Notes: generated from the letters alone by a model not told the origin. Shown: positions 46,278-55,745, numbered from the stretch's first letter. The stretch is DNA of 64,000 nucleotides from Prevotella melaninogenica (GCF_018127925.1 NZ_CP072348.1:1714501-1778500); one strand, 5' to 3'. Made by a program: numbers and translations.

Positions 46278-47262
46278 AATTGAGTCCACTGCAGAGAGCA
46301 TCGCAAGTATCGGTGCTCACTATGGCGTAAATGGCAAGCTGTTATCCACACAGTACAAGGAACATCTCAGTGATTATCGTAGCTGGGATCAGTTAGATCA
46401 TGCTCAAGACTGGCTATTGTTTGAAGACAACATAGGAGAGAATCTAAGTATTGATGAGACCTGTCTAAGTAGTGGCGAGGTTTATACTTTTCTGACCAAC
46501 AAGGCGGGAAAGGGCAGAAAAGGGACTTTGGTAGCTGTGGTTAAAGGGACCAAGGCTGAGGACGTCATCCAAATTCTCAAGACGATAAACCTTTCTAAAC
46601 GGGAGACTGTCAAAGAGATAACACTCGATTTATCATCTTCTATGATGCGTATAGCCCGCTCTGTTTTTCCCAAAGCACTTATTACCAATGACAGATTTCA
46701 TGTACAGAAACTATATTATGATGCTCTGGATGACATGCGTATCGCTTACCGATGGATGGCAAGAGATAAAGAGAATGAGGAGATAAAAGAAGCTAAAAGT
46801 AAGGGAAAGGAATATATACCATTTAGATACAGCAATGGTGACACGCGTAAGCAGTTGCTCGCCAGAGCAAAGTTCATATTGACCAAGCACAAGACCAAGT
46901 GGACTGAAACACAGAAAGGTAGGGCACAAATCATCTTTGAACATTATCCGACACTGAAAAAGGCATATGACTTGGCTATGAAACTTACCGATATTTATAA
47001 CATCAAGAGCATCAAGGATGCTGCAAGGCTGAAGCTGGCAAAATGGTTTAATGAGGTTGAAGAGCTGGGAGTGGACAATTTCTACACAGTGATTGACACG
47101 TTTGAAAATCATTATCAAACCATACTCAATTTCTTTGTAAACAGAGCTACGAATGCAAATGCCGAGTCATTCAATGCTAAGGTTAAGGCATTCAGGGCAC
47201 AGTTCAGAGGAGTCACAGATATTCCTTTCTTTTTATATAGGCTTATGAAATTGTGTGCTTAA
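46270..47262 (+). CDS. ISAon1-type transposase, catalytic ORF
   Basis: The +1 frame is open from just after a TAA at 46267. The first ATG in it is 46417, but homology to copy 2 (YRSWDQLDHAQDWLLFEDNI) extends upstream of that ATG, which supports frameshifted expression. DDE-type core: IDETCLSSGEVYTF, TLDLSSSMMRIARSVFPKAL, NDRFHVQKL, and NAESFNAKVKAFRAQFRGV at the end. Confidence 0.85.
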   Translation, partial: KNRIESTAESIASIGAHYGVNGKLLSTQYKEHLSDYRSWDQLDHAQDWLLFEDNIGENLSIDETCLSSGEVYTFLTNKAGKGRKGTLVAVVKGTKAEDVIQILKTINLSKRETVKEITLDLSSSMMRIARSVFPKALITNDRFHVQKLYYDALDDMRIAYRWMARDKENEEIKEAKSKGKEYIPFRYSNGDTRKQLLARAKFILTKHKTKWTETQKGRAQIIFEHYPTLKKAYDLAMKLTDIYNIKSIKDAARLKLAKWFNEVEELGVDNFYTVIDTFENHYQTILNFFVNRATNANAESFNAKVKAFRAQFRGVTDIPFFLYRLMKLCA

Positions 47263-47381
47263 GAGGATAGGCTTGCAACTGGGGTTTTAGGACTGACCCA
47301 TGCTTATCAGTCAGTCTTGATAAGTTCTGTAAGCCAGTATTTACTGATATAATGTTTGTAATATCAGACTTAAAGACATAA

Positions 47382-47443
47382 AAAAAGGACTACCGCTGTA
47401 GTCCAACCTTTGTTAACCTTAAATCTAATACTATGAAAAACAC
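47382..47443 (-). ncRNA. Candidate small RNA with own promoter and terminator
   Basis: On the minus strand, TATCTTTG (47457-47450) with TTG 20 bp upstream makes a full Bacteroidota promoter. About 60 nt later GGACTAC-AGCG-GTAGTCC followed by seven T is a classic intrinsic terminator (47382-47406). The body between reads GTATTAGATTTAAGGTTAAC AAAGGTT and seems familiar from other Bacteroidales, though I cannot confirm that. On the plus strand an 8-codon ORF (MKNTLQR plus stop) exists but lacks a promoter. Confidence 0.65.
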
Positions 47444-47782
47444 GTTGCAAAGATAAAGAGTATTTTTTATATTTGCAACTTTTTTATCGTCTTTTTTTAG
47501 TATATAATGTGTTATTGATTTATGTCAAGTAAATAATATGACAATATGATAGTTTGATGGGCTCTATTAATTAGCTTTGTCATCTTCCAAAACTATCTTC
47601 GAGGGCAAATTGGTAGTGAACGAAGAAGTTGTGCGGTCATTGATAAGGTTACGTAAATTAATCTGTTCATTCTGTCCATCTTTCTCTATATATTCTATTC
47701 TTTCTGTCTATCTCTTTCTGCACATTCTGTCTTTTTTTGTTTGATTTTCATTAATTCTCTTCTTTATTTTAATTTTTCTTAT

Positions 47783-47790
47783 TACCTTTG
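47783..47790 (+). promoter_or_regulatory. -7 box of the fimbrillin operon
   Basis: TACCTTTG followed by CTGCC. This is the only good promoter ahead of the fimbrillin genes and would give a leader of ~575 nt. Confidence 0.65.
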
Positions 47791-47871
47791 CTGCCGATTT
47801 GGTTGATTTTATGAAATGGTTTGGTAATATTCAGTACCTGCTTTCAACATACCATTAACTGACAATAACGA

Positions 47872-48105
<234 letters not shown>

Positions 48106-48160
48106 CTCTTTCATTATTAGTCGTTTACGTGCTTGCGCAATGCGTGGCACGTTATGGCGT

Positions 48161-48203
48161 ATCGACAAAGGGCTTGCTGTATTTGCCCTTTGTCGATTTT
48201 TTT
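48161..48203 (+). terminator. Intrinsic terminator/attenuator inside the fimbrillin leader
   Basis: A perfect 13 bp stem ATCGACAAAGGGC/GCCCTTTGTCGAT with an 11-nt loop runs directly into seven T. It lies between the promoter and the first fimbrillin-operon gene, with no complete gene before it other than the leader ORF. Confidence 0.85.
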
Positions 48204-48253
48204 GTTAGTAATCGTTTTTTTCTCATATATTTTGATTGGAGCCATGTTGACAC

Positions 48254-48289
48254 GCATGGGCAAGGTGCCGTTTGCGTCCTTGCCCATGC
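48254..48289 (+). promoter_or_regulatory. Second strong hairpin in the fimbrillin leader
   Basis: GCATGGGCAAGG pairs with CCTTGCCCATGC around a 12-nt loop. No T run follows, so it is not a terminator. It could protect the mRNA or bind a regulator. Confidence 0.6.
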
Positions 48290-48369
48290 ATTTCAATGTG
48301 GTTACCTAATTCCCCATTACGTAATTTGAGTGAACTGACATATTTATAAATTAACTAGTTATTAAGCTT

Positions 48370-48576
48370 ATGACAAAAATTAGAAAGACGGTACGACAAC
48401 TTTATGTTCGTCCTACAATCGATGTCGTTAGAGTGGCATCCGAGGGCAGCCTCCTTGCTGGTAGTCCTCTCGTTCGTCCTGGTGGTGGTGGTACTGGTAG
48501 CCAAACGCCTGGAACAATTCAAGTAGTCCCTCCTACGTCAGATGACAGCAACCCAGATGACGAGATTGAAGGATGA
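48370..48576 (+). CDS. Small fimbrillin-associated ORF (RPxIxV type)
   Basis: 68 aa, MTKIRKTVRQLYVRPTIDVV, then EGSLLAGSPLVRPGGGGTGS and an acidic tail. Similar in size, place and sequence to 33813-34028. No signal peptide. It lies 32 bp before the fimbrillin gene and is surely cotranscribed. Confidence 0.75.
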   Translation: MTKIRKTVRQLYVRPTIDVVRVASEGSLLAGSPLVRPGGGGTGSQTPGTIQVVPPTSDDSNPDDEIEG

Positions 48577-48608
48577 TGAATATAAATCACTAAGAATTTA
48601 ATTTAAAG

Positions 48609-51332
48609 ATGAAGAAAAATATTTTCTATTATGCGCTGTCTGCCTGTGTTGTTGGTGGTATGGCGTTGTCGTTTGCTTCCTGCTCCGACGATGATTTGGC
48701 ATCCAACCAGGGTGGAAGCAATGATGCCTTGGTACGCTTTAGTGTGAATGATGTGCAGTCAGAAGCAATTGCCCGTGGTGCTGCAATGACCCGTGGCGCG
48801 ATCACACCTGGACTTGCTAACAAAGATCTTGCTGGTCAGAAACTTACTGCACACAGCAATCGTAACCTTGACGTATGTCTTATTGAGACCACCGTTGAAG
48901 GCATAAACCCAGTAAAGGCTGATGCACGCACTCGTGCTAACATAGAAACCACGATTGGTGGCGACTTCTCGTCAACAGGTATCCGTGGTGTTGCAGCAAC
49001 AAGCATATTGACAACACCAGAATGGTTCAAAGCTGCGAAAACCAAGAGCAACGGCGAACTCTATACCCCTATTCGCTGGTCGTTTGCACAGCCTTGGGCA
49101 CGCTTCTTTGCGGTTTATCCTTCTAAGGATAGTTATTCTAAACTTACCATCAACGATATGACTTCTGCCGACAATGCCCCCAGTGTTGACTTCACGGTAG
49201 AACCTAACGTCAGAGATCAGAAGGACTTTATGACGGCATGTACAGGCGAGGTGCATTATGCAACACAGGGCGAACAGCCAACAACCAACCTCGACTTCCG
49301 CCACGCCCTTACAGCTATCCGCTTTGCTGTGGGTCAAAACCTTTCGTGGAACAAAACCATCGACAAGGTTGAGATTCGCAATGCCATTATGAAGAGCAAG
49401 TACAAGCTCTCAAACGAGTTCAATGGTACAGGTGCTGCCTGGGATAACACGGGTGCTACTCGTGGTACAGCGACCCTCTCGGGTGTATACGTCAGCACCA
49501 GCCAAAACCCTAACGTAACCATCATGGGTAACACAGGCGACAACTTCACGTTCTACATGATACCACAGGTGCTTACTGGCAACAATGTCCACGCATACAT
49601 TCACTGCACCGATGGTACTGTAATTGACGTTGTATTGAAAGGTGAATGGAAGGCAGGTACAACACGCACTTATAAACTTAGCCAGACCAATTCTACTTGG
49701 ACATACACTATTACAGCAACCGACCCAAGCCGTGCAGCCGAATACGACGAAACAACATCACAACCTTATGGTATCACCAGTTTCCGTGAAGACCCTGTAA
49801 CACATACAAAGCAAGCAGTAGCTTGGAAGGTAATCGGCTACAGCGAGGATAATGGTGCAACTTGGACCAACAATAAGCCTACTTGGATGACCGCCCTTAG
49901 CAAAGAAAGTGGCGATGGCAGTACAGCTGCTGAAATTGGCAATGCAACTTTTACCAAAGATGTCACCGACCTTTTAAAGGTTCGTAACGATGGACTTAAG
50001 AATGCCACTCCTTTAGGTACGGCTTCTGCTCCTTATGACCTTTCTATGCATGATTACCAAGGCAATGCTACATCACGTAATACTGCTAACTCTTACCTTA
50101 TTTCTGCTCCTGGACATTATCGTATACCTTTAGTTTATGGTAATGCAATAAAGAACGGTAACGATAATCCAAATTCCTATAAGACCAGCAATACTGGTAC
50201 TTATATTCTTAGCAACTTCAAAGACAACTATAACCAAAAAATCACCAATCCTTGGATAGAGAAAACCAACGGCGGTACCTATGCTGGTCTAGATGGTGCT
50301 AAGGTAGTCTGGGCTGACGAGGCCAATCTTATCCGCTTTAGTTCTACCCCAATCGTACATGATGGCGGCAATGCTTTCCTTGAGTTCGAGGTCAAGGCTT
50401 CCGACATCAAGAGCGGTAACGTTGTCGTTGCTGCAACCAAGAATGGAACAGTCTTTTGGTCTTGGCACTTATGGTTTGCCCCTAAGAGTGCACTCAATAA
50501 AATAGAAGTTACCAACCATCAGGGAAATAAATACAACCTAACTGAAGAAACTCTTGGTTGGAAGCCTACTAAGTGGGATAATACAACCTACAATAACGTA
50601 CGTACTGTCAAAGTTAAGGTTGAGCAAACCATCGCTAACAACGGAACCAAACAAGTTGCTGTTCTTAACATTACCCAAAATCCAGGTACAAAAAGGACAG
50701 GTATTGCTACTATTTACCAATTTGGCCGTAAGGACGCTTTCCCTGGTATGGACGGGACACTTCCTCAAGGAAATTTCATTAAGAATGCTGGCGACAATAT
50801 GTCCATCGCCAACGGTATTCAGAAACCACAAAACTTCTATACTCAGGGTAATTCTTGGTACAGTAATCCTCCAATTGGTTATTCTTACTATAACCTCTGG
50901 TCTGCCGAGAGTACCCCTGCTATAGGTTTCAACGACGACAACGTAATCAAGACTGTTTACGATCCTTGTCCTGTTGGTTTCAAGATACCTACTTTCAAAG
51001 CCTTTACAGGTTTTACCAGCGATGGTAACAATCAAACCACTCTTGCTAATATCAATGTTGACGGTACTACTGAATATCAAAAGTATTCTTCTGCTTTCGG
51101 TCATAAATTCTGGACCAATAGTAGTAAGACTGCAACTATCTTCTTCCCGGGTGTAGGTCAACGCACCCCCATCGATGGTTCGATGGTCAATCTGACTGGT
51201 GGTTATTATTGGGCGGCGATTCCAATAGACCAGTACTTCGGTCGTTACTTGTTTTTTGGCCATACCTTCGTGCAGCCGCAAGCCAACCACAATCGGCCTA
51301 ATGGATATGCTGTGCGCCCCGTCTCAGAATAA
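48609..51332 (+). CDS. Large fimbrillin-family lipoprotein
   Basis: 907 aa with a type II signal and lipobox SFASC, then SDDDLASNQGG. Residues ~30-370 fit the fimbrillin-like fold: paired Arg sites (ARGAAMTRGAITPGL), LDFRHALTAIRFAVGQNLSW, and a long beta-rich domain (GTATLSGVYVSTSQNPNVTI). The C-terminal half adds further beta-domains and ends in a FISUMP-like segment (YDPCPVGFKIPTFKAFTGF ... RPNGYAVRPVSE). The size suggests a fimbrial tip or accessory adhesin more than a main stalk subunit. Codon use is rich in A and C relative to its neighbours. Confidence 0.85.
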   Translation: MKKNIFYYALSACVVGGMALSFASCSDDDLASNQGGSNDALVRFSVNDVQSEAIARGAAMTRGAITPGLANKDLAGQKLTAHSNRNLDVCLIETTVEGINPVKADARTRANIETTIGGDFSSTGIRGVAATSILTTPEWFKAAKTKSNGELYTPIRWSFAQPWARFFAVYPSKDSYSKLTINDMTSADNAPSVDFTVEPNVRDQKDFMTACTGEVHYATQGEQPTTNLDFRHALTAIRFAVGQNLSWNKTIDKVEIRNAIMKSKYKLSNEFNGTGAAWDNTGATRGTATLSGVYVSTSQNPNVTIMGNTGDNFTFYMIPQVLTGNNVHAYIHCTDGTVIDVVLKGEWKAGTTRTYKLSQTNSTWTYTITATDPSRAAEYDETTSQPYGITSFREDPVTHTKQAVAWKVIGYSEDNGATWTNNKPTWMTALSKESGDGSTAAEIGNATFTKDVTDLLKVRNDGLKNATPLGTASAPYDLSMHDYQGNATSRNTANSYLISAPGHYRIPLVYGNAIKNGNDNPNSYKTSNTGTYILSNFKDNYNQKITNPWIEKTNGGTYAGLDGAKVVWADEANLIRFSSTPIVHDGGNAFLEFEVKASDIKSGNVVVAATKNGTVFWSWHLWFAPKSALNKIEVTNHQGNKYNLTEETLGWKPTKWDNTTYNNVRTVKVKVEQTIANNGTKQVAVLNITQNPGTKRTGIATIYQFGRKDAFPGMDGTLPQGNFIKNAGDNMSIANGIQKPQNFYTQGNSWYSNPPIGYSYYNLWSAESTPAIGFNDDNVIKTVYDPCPVGFKIPTFKAFTGFTSDGNNQTTLANINVDGTTEYQKYSSAFGHKFWTNSSKTATIFFPGVGQRTPIDGSMVNLTGGYYWAAIPIDQYFGRYLFFGHTFVQPQANHNRPNGYAVRPVSE

Positions 51333-51371
51333 TTCGATTGATTTGATTCATTTGATAATTTAATTCATTTT

Positions 51372-51419
51372 CCTACCCCCTATACGAGAAGTGATTTCTG
51401 GTTGGGGGTAGGTTTTTTG
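51372..51419 (+). terminator. Terminator of the fimbrillin operon
   Basis: CCTACCCCC and GGGGGTAGG with a 23-nt loop, followed by TTTTTTG. Confidence 0.85.
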
Positions 51420-51439
51420 TTTACGATAAAGATAAGAAG

Positions 51440-51537
51440 TAGCCTCTCCCCCTTACCCCTCCGCCAAAGGGAGAAAGCCTCACCCCCAACCCCTCTCCGA
51501 AAGGAGAGGGGAGTAATTACCGAGATACCCCTTGTTG
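51440..51537. repeat. GC-rich CCCCTCC/GGAGGGG repeat, fullest copy
   Basis: CTCTCCCCCTTACCCCTCCG, then CACCCCCAACCCCTCTCCG and GGAGAGGGGAGTAATTACCG AGATACCCC. The same elements appear inside ribD, at the end of the thiD-araC gene and at 53775-53812; a partial copy lies at 51645-51715. From 51540 to 51590 TTGACAAGT words follow (site 3 of that family). The gap holds no gene. Confidence 0.75.
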
Positions 51538-51977
51538 TAGTTGACAAGTTTTTGTTGACAAGTTGACGGGTTAACAAGTTGCTTGCAGACAGGATAATTT
51601 AAGACAAAGTAACATAAGAACGTTTTTTACTCACAGCAAATCAATAGGGGTATCTCACATTTTACTTCCCTCTCTTGGGGGGGGAGGGGCGGGAGAGGGA
51701 CTTGCTTCCTGTGGAGGAGTGGCTGGTTGGAAGTTTGGAGTTGATAGGCTGGGAGGCTAATAGTTTGTTAGTTACTCTGTTTGTTAGTTTGTTTGTAACT
51801 GAAAAGCATTTTTATCCGTTAAAACTTTGTTATGTCATTTTTTAAGCCTATCTTTGCAAAAAATAAAAGGATTAAGACGTTTAAGGATATGGGATTCCGG
51901 CATTCAGTGAGATTGATGTTGGAATTCTATCTTTTTTATGTCTATTGAAAAACGATTAATTTTTAAAATAAGATTTT

Positions 51978-52448
51978 ATGGCTTATATGTCACAGGAAGG
52001 TTACGACAAACTCGTAGCCGATTTGCAGTATTTAGAATCTGTTGAACGTCCCAAGGCATCTGCTGCTATTGCCGAAGCTGCCGATAAGGGTGACTTGAGT
52101 GAGAACTCTGAGTATGATGCTGCTAAGGAGGCACAGCGTCATCTGGAAGCACGTATTGCTGAATTGAAGATGACCGTGGCACAAGCAAAGATTGTTGATG
52201 TGTCACGTTTGAGCACTGATGCCGTACAGATTATGTCTACTGTTGAGATGACAAACGTAAAGACAAATGCTAAGATGAAGTATACGATTGTTAGTGAGAC
52301 AGAGGCTAACCTGAAGCAGAATAAGATTTCAATCAAGACTCCTATTGCACAGGGCTTGTTGAATAAGAAGGTGGGCGATGAGGTTGAAATCACTATCCCT
52401 CGTGGTACTATCACTCTGCGTATTGATAAGATCTCAATTGATGCATAA
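51978..52448 (+). CDS. greA: Transcription elongation factor GreA
   Basis: Rescues backtracked RNA polymerase by stimulating transcript cleavage. 156 aa; the coiled-coil N-terminus carries the tip acids in EAADKGDLSENSEYDAAKEA, and the C-terminal FKBP-like domain reads ISIKTPIAQGLLNKKVGDEV. The -7 box TATCTTTG (51849-51856) gives a ~115 nt leader, which contains GGGATTCCGGCATTC and GGAATTCT segments that may pair. The HIT gene follows 21 bp on. Confidence 0.96.
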   Translation: MAYMSQEGYDKLVADLQYLESVERPKASAAIAEAADKGDLSENSEYDAAKEAQRHLEARIAELKMTVAQAKIVDVSRLSTDAVQIMSTVEMTNVKTNAKMKYTIVSETEANLKQNKISIKTPIAQGLLNKKVGDEVEITIPRGTITLRIDKISIDA

Positions 52449-52469
52449 CAATAAAACAAGGAGGTTTGT

Positions 52470-52868
52470 ATGACAATATTCAGTAAGATTGCAGCGGGTG
52501 AGATTCCAAGCTACAAATGTGCAGAGAACGAACAGTTCTATGCTTTTCTCGACATTGATCCTGTAACAAAGGGTCACACACTTGTCATTCCTCGTAAGGA
52601 GGTTGACTACATCTTTGATATGGAAGATGAGGAACTTGCAGCCTTTGAGGTTTTTGCAAAGAAGGTTGCACGTGCAATAAAGACGGTCTTTCCATGTAAG
52701 AAGGTAGCACAGGTCGTCTTGGGATTAGAGGTTAACCATGCACATATCCACCTCTTGCCAATGAACAGCGAGGCAGATGTTAATTTCAAACATCACGTAC
52801 AGGTTGATGCTGAGGAGCAGAAGGAGATTGCTGCAAAGATTTTCAAGGCTTTCCAGGAATTGGATTAA
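52470..52868 (+). CDS. HIT-family nucleotide hydrolase/transferase
   Basis: 132 aa, single histidine-triad domain: FSKIAAGEIPSYKCAENEQF at the start and the triad NHAHIHLLPMN. HIT (HINT branch) proteins split AMP from amines or phosphoramidates. Cotranscribed with greA. A terminator follows at 52901-52935. Confidence 0.92.
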   Translation: MTIFSKIAAGEIPSYKCAENEQFYAFLDIDPVTKGHTLVIPRKEVDYIFDMEDEELAAFEVFAKKVARAIKTVFPCKKVAQVVLGLEVNHAHIHLLPMNSEADVNFKHHVQVDAEEQKEIAAKIFKAFQELD

Positions 52869-52900
52869 GTGATAGCTGTTGACACAGAAAACGAACAGAG

Positions 52901-52935
52901 CGGAGATATATCATAAGGAATATATCTCCGTTTTT
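52901..52935 (+). terminator. Terminator of the greA-HIT operon
   Basis: CGGAGATATA and TATATCTCCG followed by TTTTTGC. Confidence 0.88.
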
Positions 52936-52952
52936 GCTTATAAAGAATCTCG

Positions 52953-53648
52953 ATGAAGAATATATGGGATGATAGATGGCCTGATTGGCTAATTGACGAA
53001 GAGCATCGTTGGGAAAATATAGATAGGGTTAAGCCGGCAAGGAGGATTCTTGGTATATTGTTTTTGTTACTGGTTTATCTGATAATAGGCTTAATCTTTG
53101 CAGGGCTTTCCATGTTAGTTCTGCATGTCTTTGATCTCGAAAATATAGGAAGTAATACAATACTGCTTTTTTCCTTTTTAAATAGTGATTACAAGTATCT
53201 ATTTGCATGTATTGCTCTTGTCCTTAGTCTTGCCACGGTGATATATAAGTATAGGAAGGATAACACAGGGGAGAGAGTTCTTTTTTTCTTTATTTTTATG
53301 CTTGTCTATTCTTTTCTTATACCATTAATGGTAGCTGTGACTACTCCTGTAATCTGCTATGTGAATCGAAATTTTGGTGAAAAAGAGGTAGTGCAAAGGG
53401 ATGCTGTTGTAAAAGAGTATCTTGGTATATCAATGCGAAAGGGAAGGAAATTGTTTTATCGTATAAAGATACTTGGGACAAATGAAGAATTTGTTTTTCG
53501 CACATCTGATGATATTGAATCCTCAAAGAATACTCCTGGTATACTTTATATGCATAGAGGATGGTTCGGAATGTATGCTGTGGATAGTTTAAGAATTAGT
53601 TCTGACAATAGATTAGAAGTCTTTGTTATCGATAAATATATGAAGTAG
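52953..53648 (+). CDS. Membrane protein of unknown function
   Basis: 231 aa. Four hydrophobic segments at about 32-58 (ILGILFLLLVYLIIGLIFAG), 66-80, 85-103 and 108-132 (VLFFFIFMLVYSFLIPLMVA), then a soluble C-terminal ~95 residues. The N-terminus is rich in Trp and acids (IWDDRWPDWLIDEEHRWEN). I recognise no family. The gene is AT-richer than its neighbours. A hairpin (ACAGGGATAT/ATATCCCTGT, 53693-53722) follows. Confidence 0.75.
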   Translation: MKNIWDDRWPDWLIDEEHRWENIDRVKPARRILGILFLLLVYLIIGLIFAGLSMLVLHVFDLENIGSNTILLFSFLNSDYKYLFACIALVLSLATVIYKYRKDNTGERVLFFFIFMLVYSFLIPLMVAVTTPVICYVNRNFGEKEVVQRDAVVKEYLGISMRKGRKLFYRIKILGTNEEFVFRTSDDIESSKNTPGILYMHRGWFGMYAVDSLRISSDNRLEVFVIDKYMK

Positions 53649-53774
53649 TTAGAAGGTATCAGCAAGATTATATACGGTTGTGATTTTATCAAACAGGGAT
53701 ATACTGTCATTGCATATCCCTGTCTTAATATATGGAAGAATCATTTAACAAAGTAATCCCACTTTTACCCAATT

Positions 53775-53812
53775 TGTAGCTCCCCTCCTTTGGAGGGGTT
53801 GGGGGAGGTTTT
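53775..53812. repeat. GC-rich CCCCTCC repeat after manC
   Basis: CTCCCCTCCTTTGGAGGGGT followed by TGGGGGAGG. It lies directly beyond the manC stop and probably also ends its transcript. Confidence 0.7.
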
Positions 53813-53815
53813 TAT

Positions 53816-54907
53816 TTATACAAACTCATCCCCTTTCTTTATCTGTACCTCATTTACATATTTCCTTACCAATGCCGAAGAATCTTCTTTCTTACAGATA
53901 AGTAATACATTGTCCTTTTCTGCAATGATATAGCCATCGAGTCCGTTGATGACACCTAATTTGCCTTTGGAGAGCTTTATAATATTATTAGCAGCATCTT
54001 CAAGGATAACATCCGAGTCTATGACAACATTATCACCATCTCGCTTGCTTAGTGACTCATAAACAGCATGCCACGTTCCAAGGTCTGCCCATCCAAAGTC
54101 GCACCTCATCACATAAACATTCTCCGATTTCTCTAAGATGCCATAATCTAATGAAATGTTAGGATAGCGTGGGAAATTATCATGTATGAAAGTCTCTTCA
54201 TCCTCTATCGTTGTTATCTTACTGCCCATTTCACCTTCACGCAAAACAGAAGGAAGGAAGCCATAGAGGCATTGACGAAGGTAATTGACGTTAGAGAGGA
54301 AGAGCCCTGTATTCCAACACCACTCCTTACTATCCATGAACATTTGTGCAAATTCTCGGTCTGGCTTTTCAGTAAAGGCTTGTACCTTATATATATCACC
54401 ATTACCCGTGTAGACGCCCTTCTGAATATATCCGTATCCAGGTTCTGGTCGGGTAGGGCTAACTCCCATAGTCAGTATAGCATCATTCTTCTCAACGAAC
54501 GATAATCCCTCTTTGATATTGCGAAAGAAAGCATCATCATTAACAATGTTATGATCAGAAGGAGATATTATGATATTAGCTTTAGGGTCGAACATCATAA
54601 TACGATGCACTGCCCATGCAACACTTGGTGCAGTGTTTCTGTGGATTGGTTCAGCCATGATATGATTGGCTGCCACTTCAGGCAACTGCTCTCTGACAAG
54701 GTCAAGATAATCGCAGCTGGTATTAATATAAATGTTCTTTTTTGGAAGAATATTTGCAAAGCGGTCAAATGTTTGTTGAAGCTGAGTACGACCCACACCA
54801 AAGAAGTCTATAAATTGCTTTGGATACTTGTCTCTACTGCAGGGCCATAGTCTTCGTCCCTTGCCACCGGCAAGAATTACGCAATAGTTGTTCTGTTTCG
54901 TAGTCAT
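53816..54907 (-). CDS. manC: Mannose-1-phosphate guanylyltransferase
   Basis: Makes GDP-mannose for surface polysaccharide and glycoprotein glycans. 363 aa, a nucleotidyltransferase fold with YCVILAGGKGRRLWPCSRDK YPKQF (the XGTXGXRXXP-type loop plus the Lys), SPSDHNIVND and GYGYIQKG, and the VMRCDFGWADLGTW block. It lacks the C-terminal cupin isomerase domain, so it is the single-function type. It stands alone, and no other polysaccharide genes are nearby. Confidence 0.94.
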   Translation of the reverse strand: MTTKQNNYCVILAGGKGRRLWPCSRDKYPKQFIDFFGVGRTQLQQTFDRFANILPKKNIYINTSCDYLDLVREQLPEVAANHIMAEPIHRNTAPSVAWAVHRIMMFDPKANIIISPSDHNIVNDDAFFRNIKEGLSFVEKNDAILTMGVSPTRPEPGYGYIQKGVYTGNGDIYKVQAFTEKPDREFAQMFMDSKEWCWNTGLFLSNVNYLRQCLYGFLPSVLREGEMGSKITTIEDEETFIHDNFPRYPNISLDYGILEKSENVYVMRCDFGWADLGTWHAVYESLSKRDGDNVVIDSDVILEDAANNIIKLSKGKLGVINGLDGYIIAEKDNVLLICKKEDSSALVRKYVNEVQIKKGDEFV

Positions 54908-55094
54908 TATCTATTTAAGCTAACCGAATTTGTTTCTCCAAAGATACCTTTTATAACTCATACCTCCAAATCTTTTATTGTAAAATACTACAAATATGCA
55001 TTATTCAAAGTATTGTCATTAAATAATTCCTCAAAAATTTGCCAAATCCAGATTTTCTCTCTACCTTTGCACTCGTTGTTCAAACAACAGCCAT

Positions 55095-55176
55095 GCCCAG
55101 ATGGCGGAATAGGTAGACGCGCTGGTCTCAAACACCAGTGGGGCAACCCATCCCGGTTCGAGCCCGGGTCTGGGTA
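55095..55176 (+). tRNA. tRNA-Leu (anticodon CAA), integration target
   Basis: 82-nt class II tRNA: acceptor GCCCAGA with TCTGGGT, anticodon stem CTGGT/ACCAG with anticodon CAA, short variable arm, and T-arm CCCGGTTCGAGCCCGGG. The -7 box TACCTTTG is at 55062-55069. The last 12 bp plus 3 bp of flank are repeated at 61969-61983, beyond the integrase gene. Confidence 0.95.
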
Positions 55177-55179
55177 CAA
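55165..55179. repeat. attL of the tRNA-Leu element
   Basis: CGGGTCTGGGTACAA at the 3' end of tRNA-Leu(CAA), identical to attR. Confidence 0.85.
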
Positions 55180-55224
55180 ATATAGACTGATAACTTACTG
55201 GTTATCAGTCTATTTTGTTTTTAC

Positions 55225-55246
55225 GGGTAGCCAAAGGGTAGGAAAA
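55225..55246. repeat. Left arm-type site of the element
   Basis: GGGTAGCCAAAGGGTAGGAA plus AA, identical over 22 bp to 61832-61853 at the other end. Both lie inside the att repeats in the same orientation, as expected for integrase arm sites. Confidence 0.75.
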
Positions 55247-55358
55247 GACAACCGTATAACCTCTTTTTGATACTTATATTACCCTCAAAAAAAGAGGGCT
55301 CAGTAGAAAAAAGGTGGGGAAATTTTCTTAATTAATATATTTTTCTTTCCTTTGTATC

Positions 55359-55745
55359 ATGGAAGAAAAATATCTATATCATTTAGCCGAATTCGTTTTA
55401 CCCAGTGATGTATTACATTATTTCTCTATTGTTAAGATAGAGTCTGATACTTCATTGTTACGTATTTATCTTGATGAGAAGATGGAGAAAGAACTTTCCG
55501 ATGATCTTCATTTTGAATCAAAAGGCTTTATGGAAGCTGTCGAGGTGACGGACTTTCCGATTCGTGACCATAAGGTTATTTTGGTTCTTCGTCGACGTCG
55601 CTGGATAGATATTCGTACAGGTAAGAGTTTCTCTCTTCCCTTGCAGATAGATATTACAGCCTCCGGCACTCGTTATTCCAAAGAGTTCGGAGCTTTTTTA
55701 AAAGAAACGTATGGAGACATCCCCAGTGACCTGCCGTACGCTTGA
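55359..55745 (+). CDS. ISAon1-type transposase, N-terminal ORF (copy 2)
   Basis: 128 aa (MEEKYLYHLAEFVLPSDVLH) with VILVLRRRRWIDIRTGKSFS near the middle. It overlaps the catalytic ORF by 35 nt, with TTTTTTAAAAGAA in the overlap region as in copy 1. Confidence 0.88.
   Translation: MEEKYLYHLAEFVLPSDVLHYFSIVKIESDTSLLRIYLDEKMEKELSDDLHFESKGFMEAVEVTDFPIRDHKVILVLRRRRWIDIRTGKSFSLPLQIDITASGTRYSKEFGAFLKETYGDIPSDLPYA

Larger units (their letters stand above)
45857..47299 (+). mobile_element. ISAon1-family insertion sequence, copy 1
   Basis: 1443 bp. Terminal inverted repeats of ~40 bp with a few differences begin GGGTCAGTCCTAAAACCC. The 8 bp duplication ATGCTTAT flanks it (45849-45856 and 47300-47307). 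Confidence 0.93.

Noticed and set aside
47434-47457. An 8-codon plus-strand leader peptide (MKNTLQR)
   Set aside because: It overlaps the strong minus-strand promoter and has no plus-strand promoter or following gene at a suitable distance; the small RNA reading explains the sequence better.
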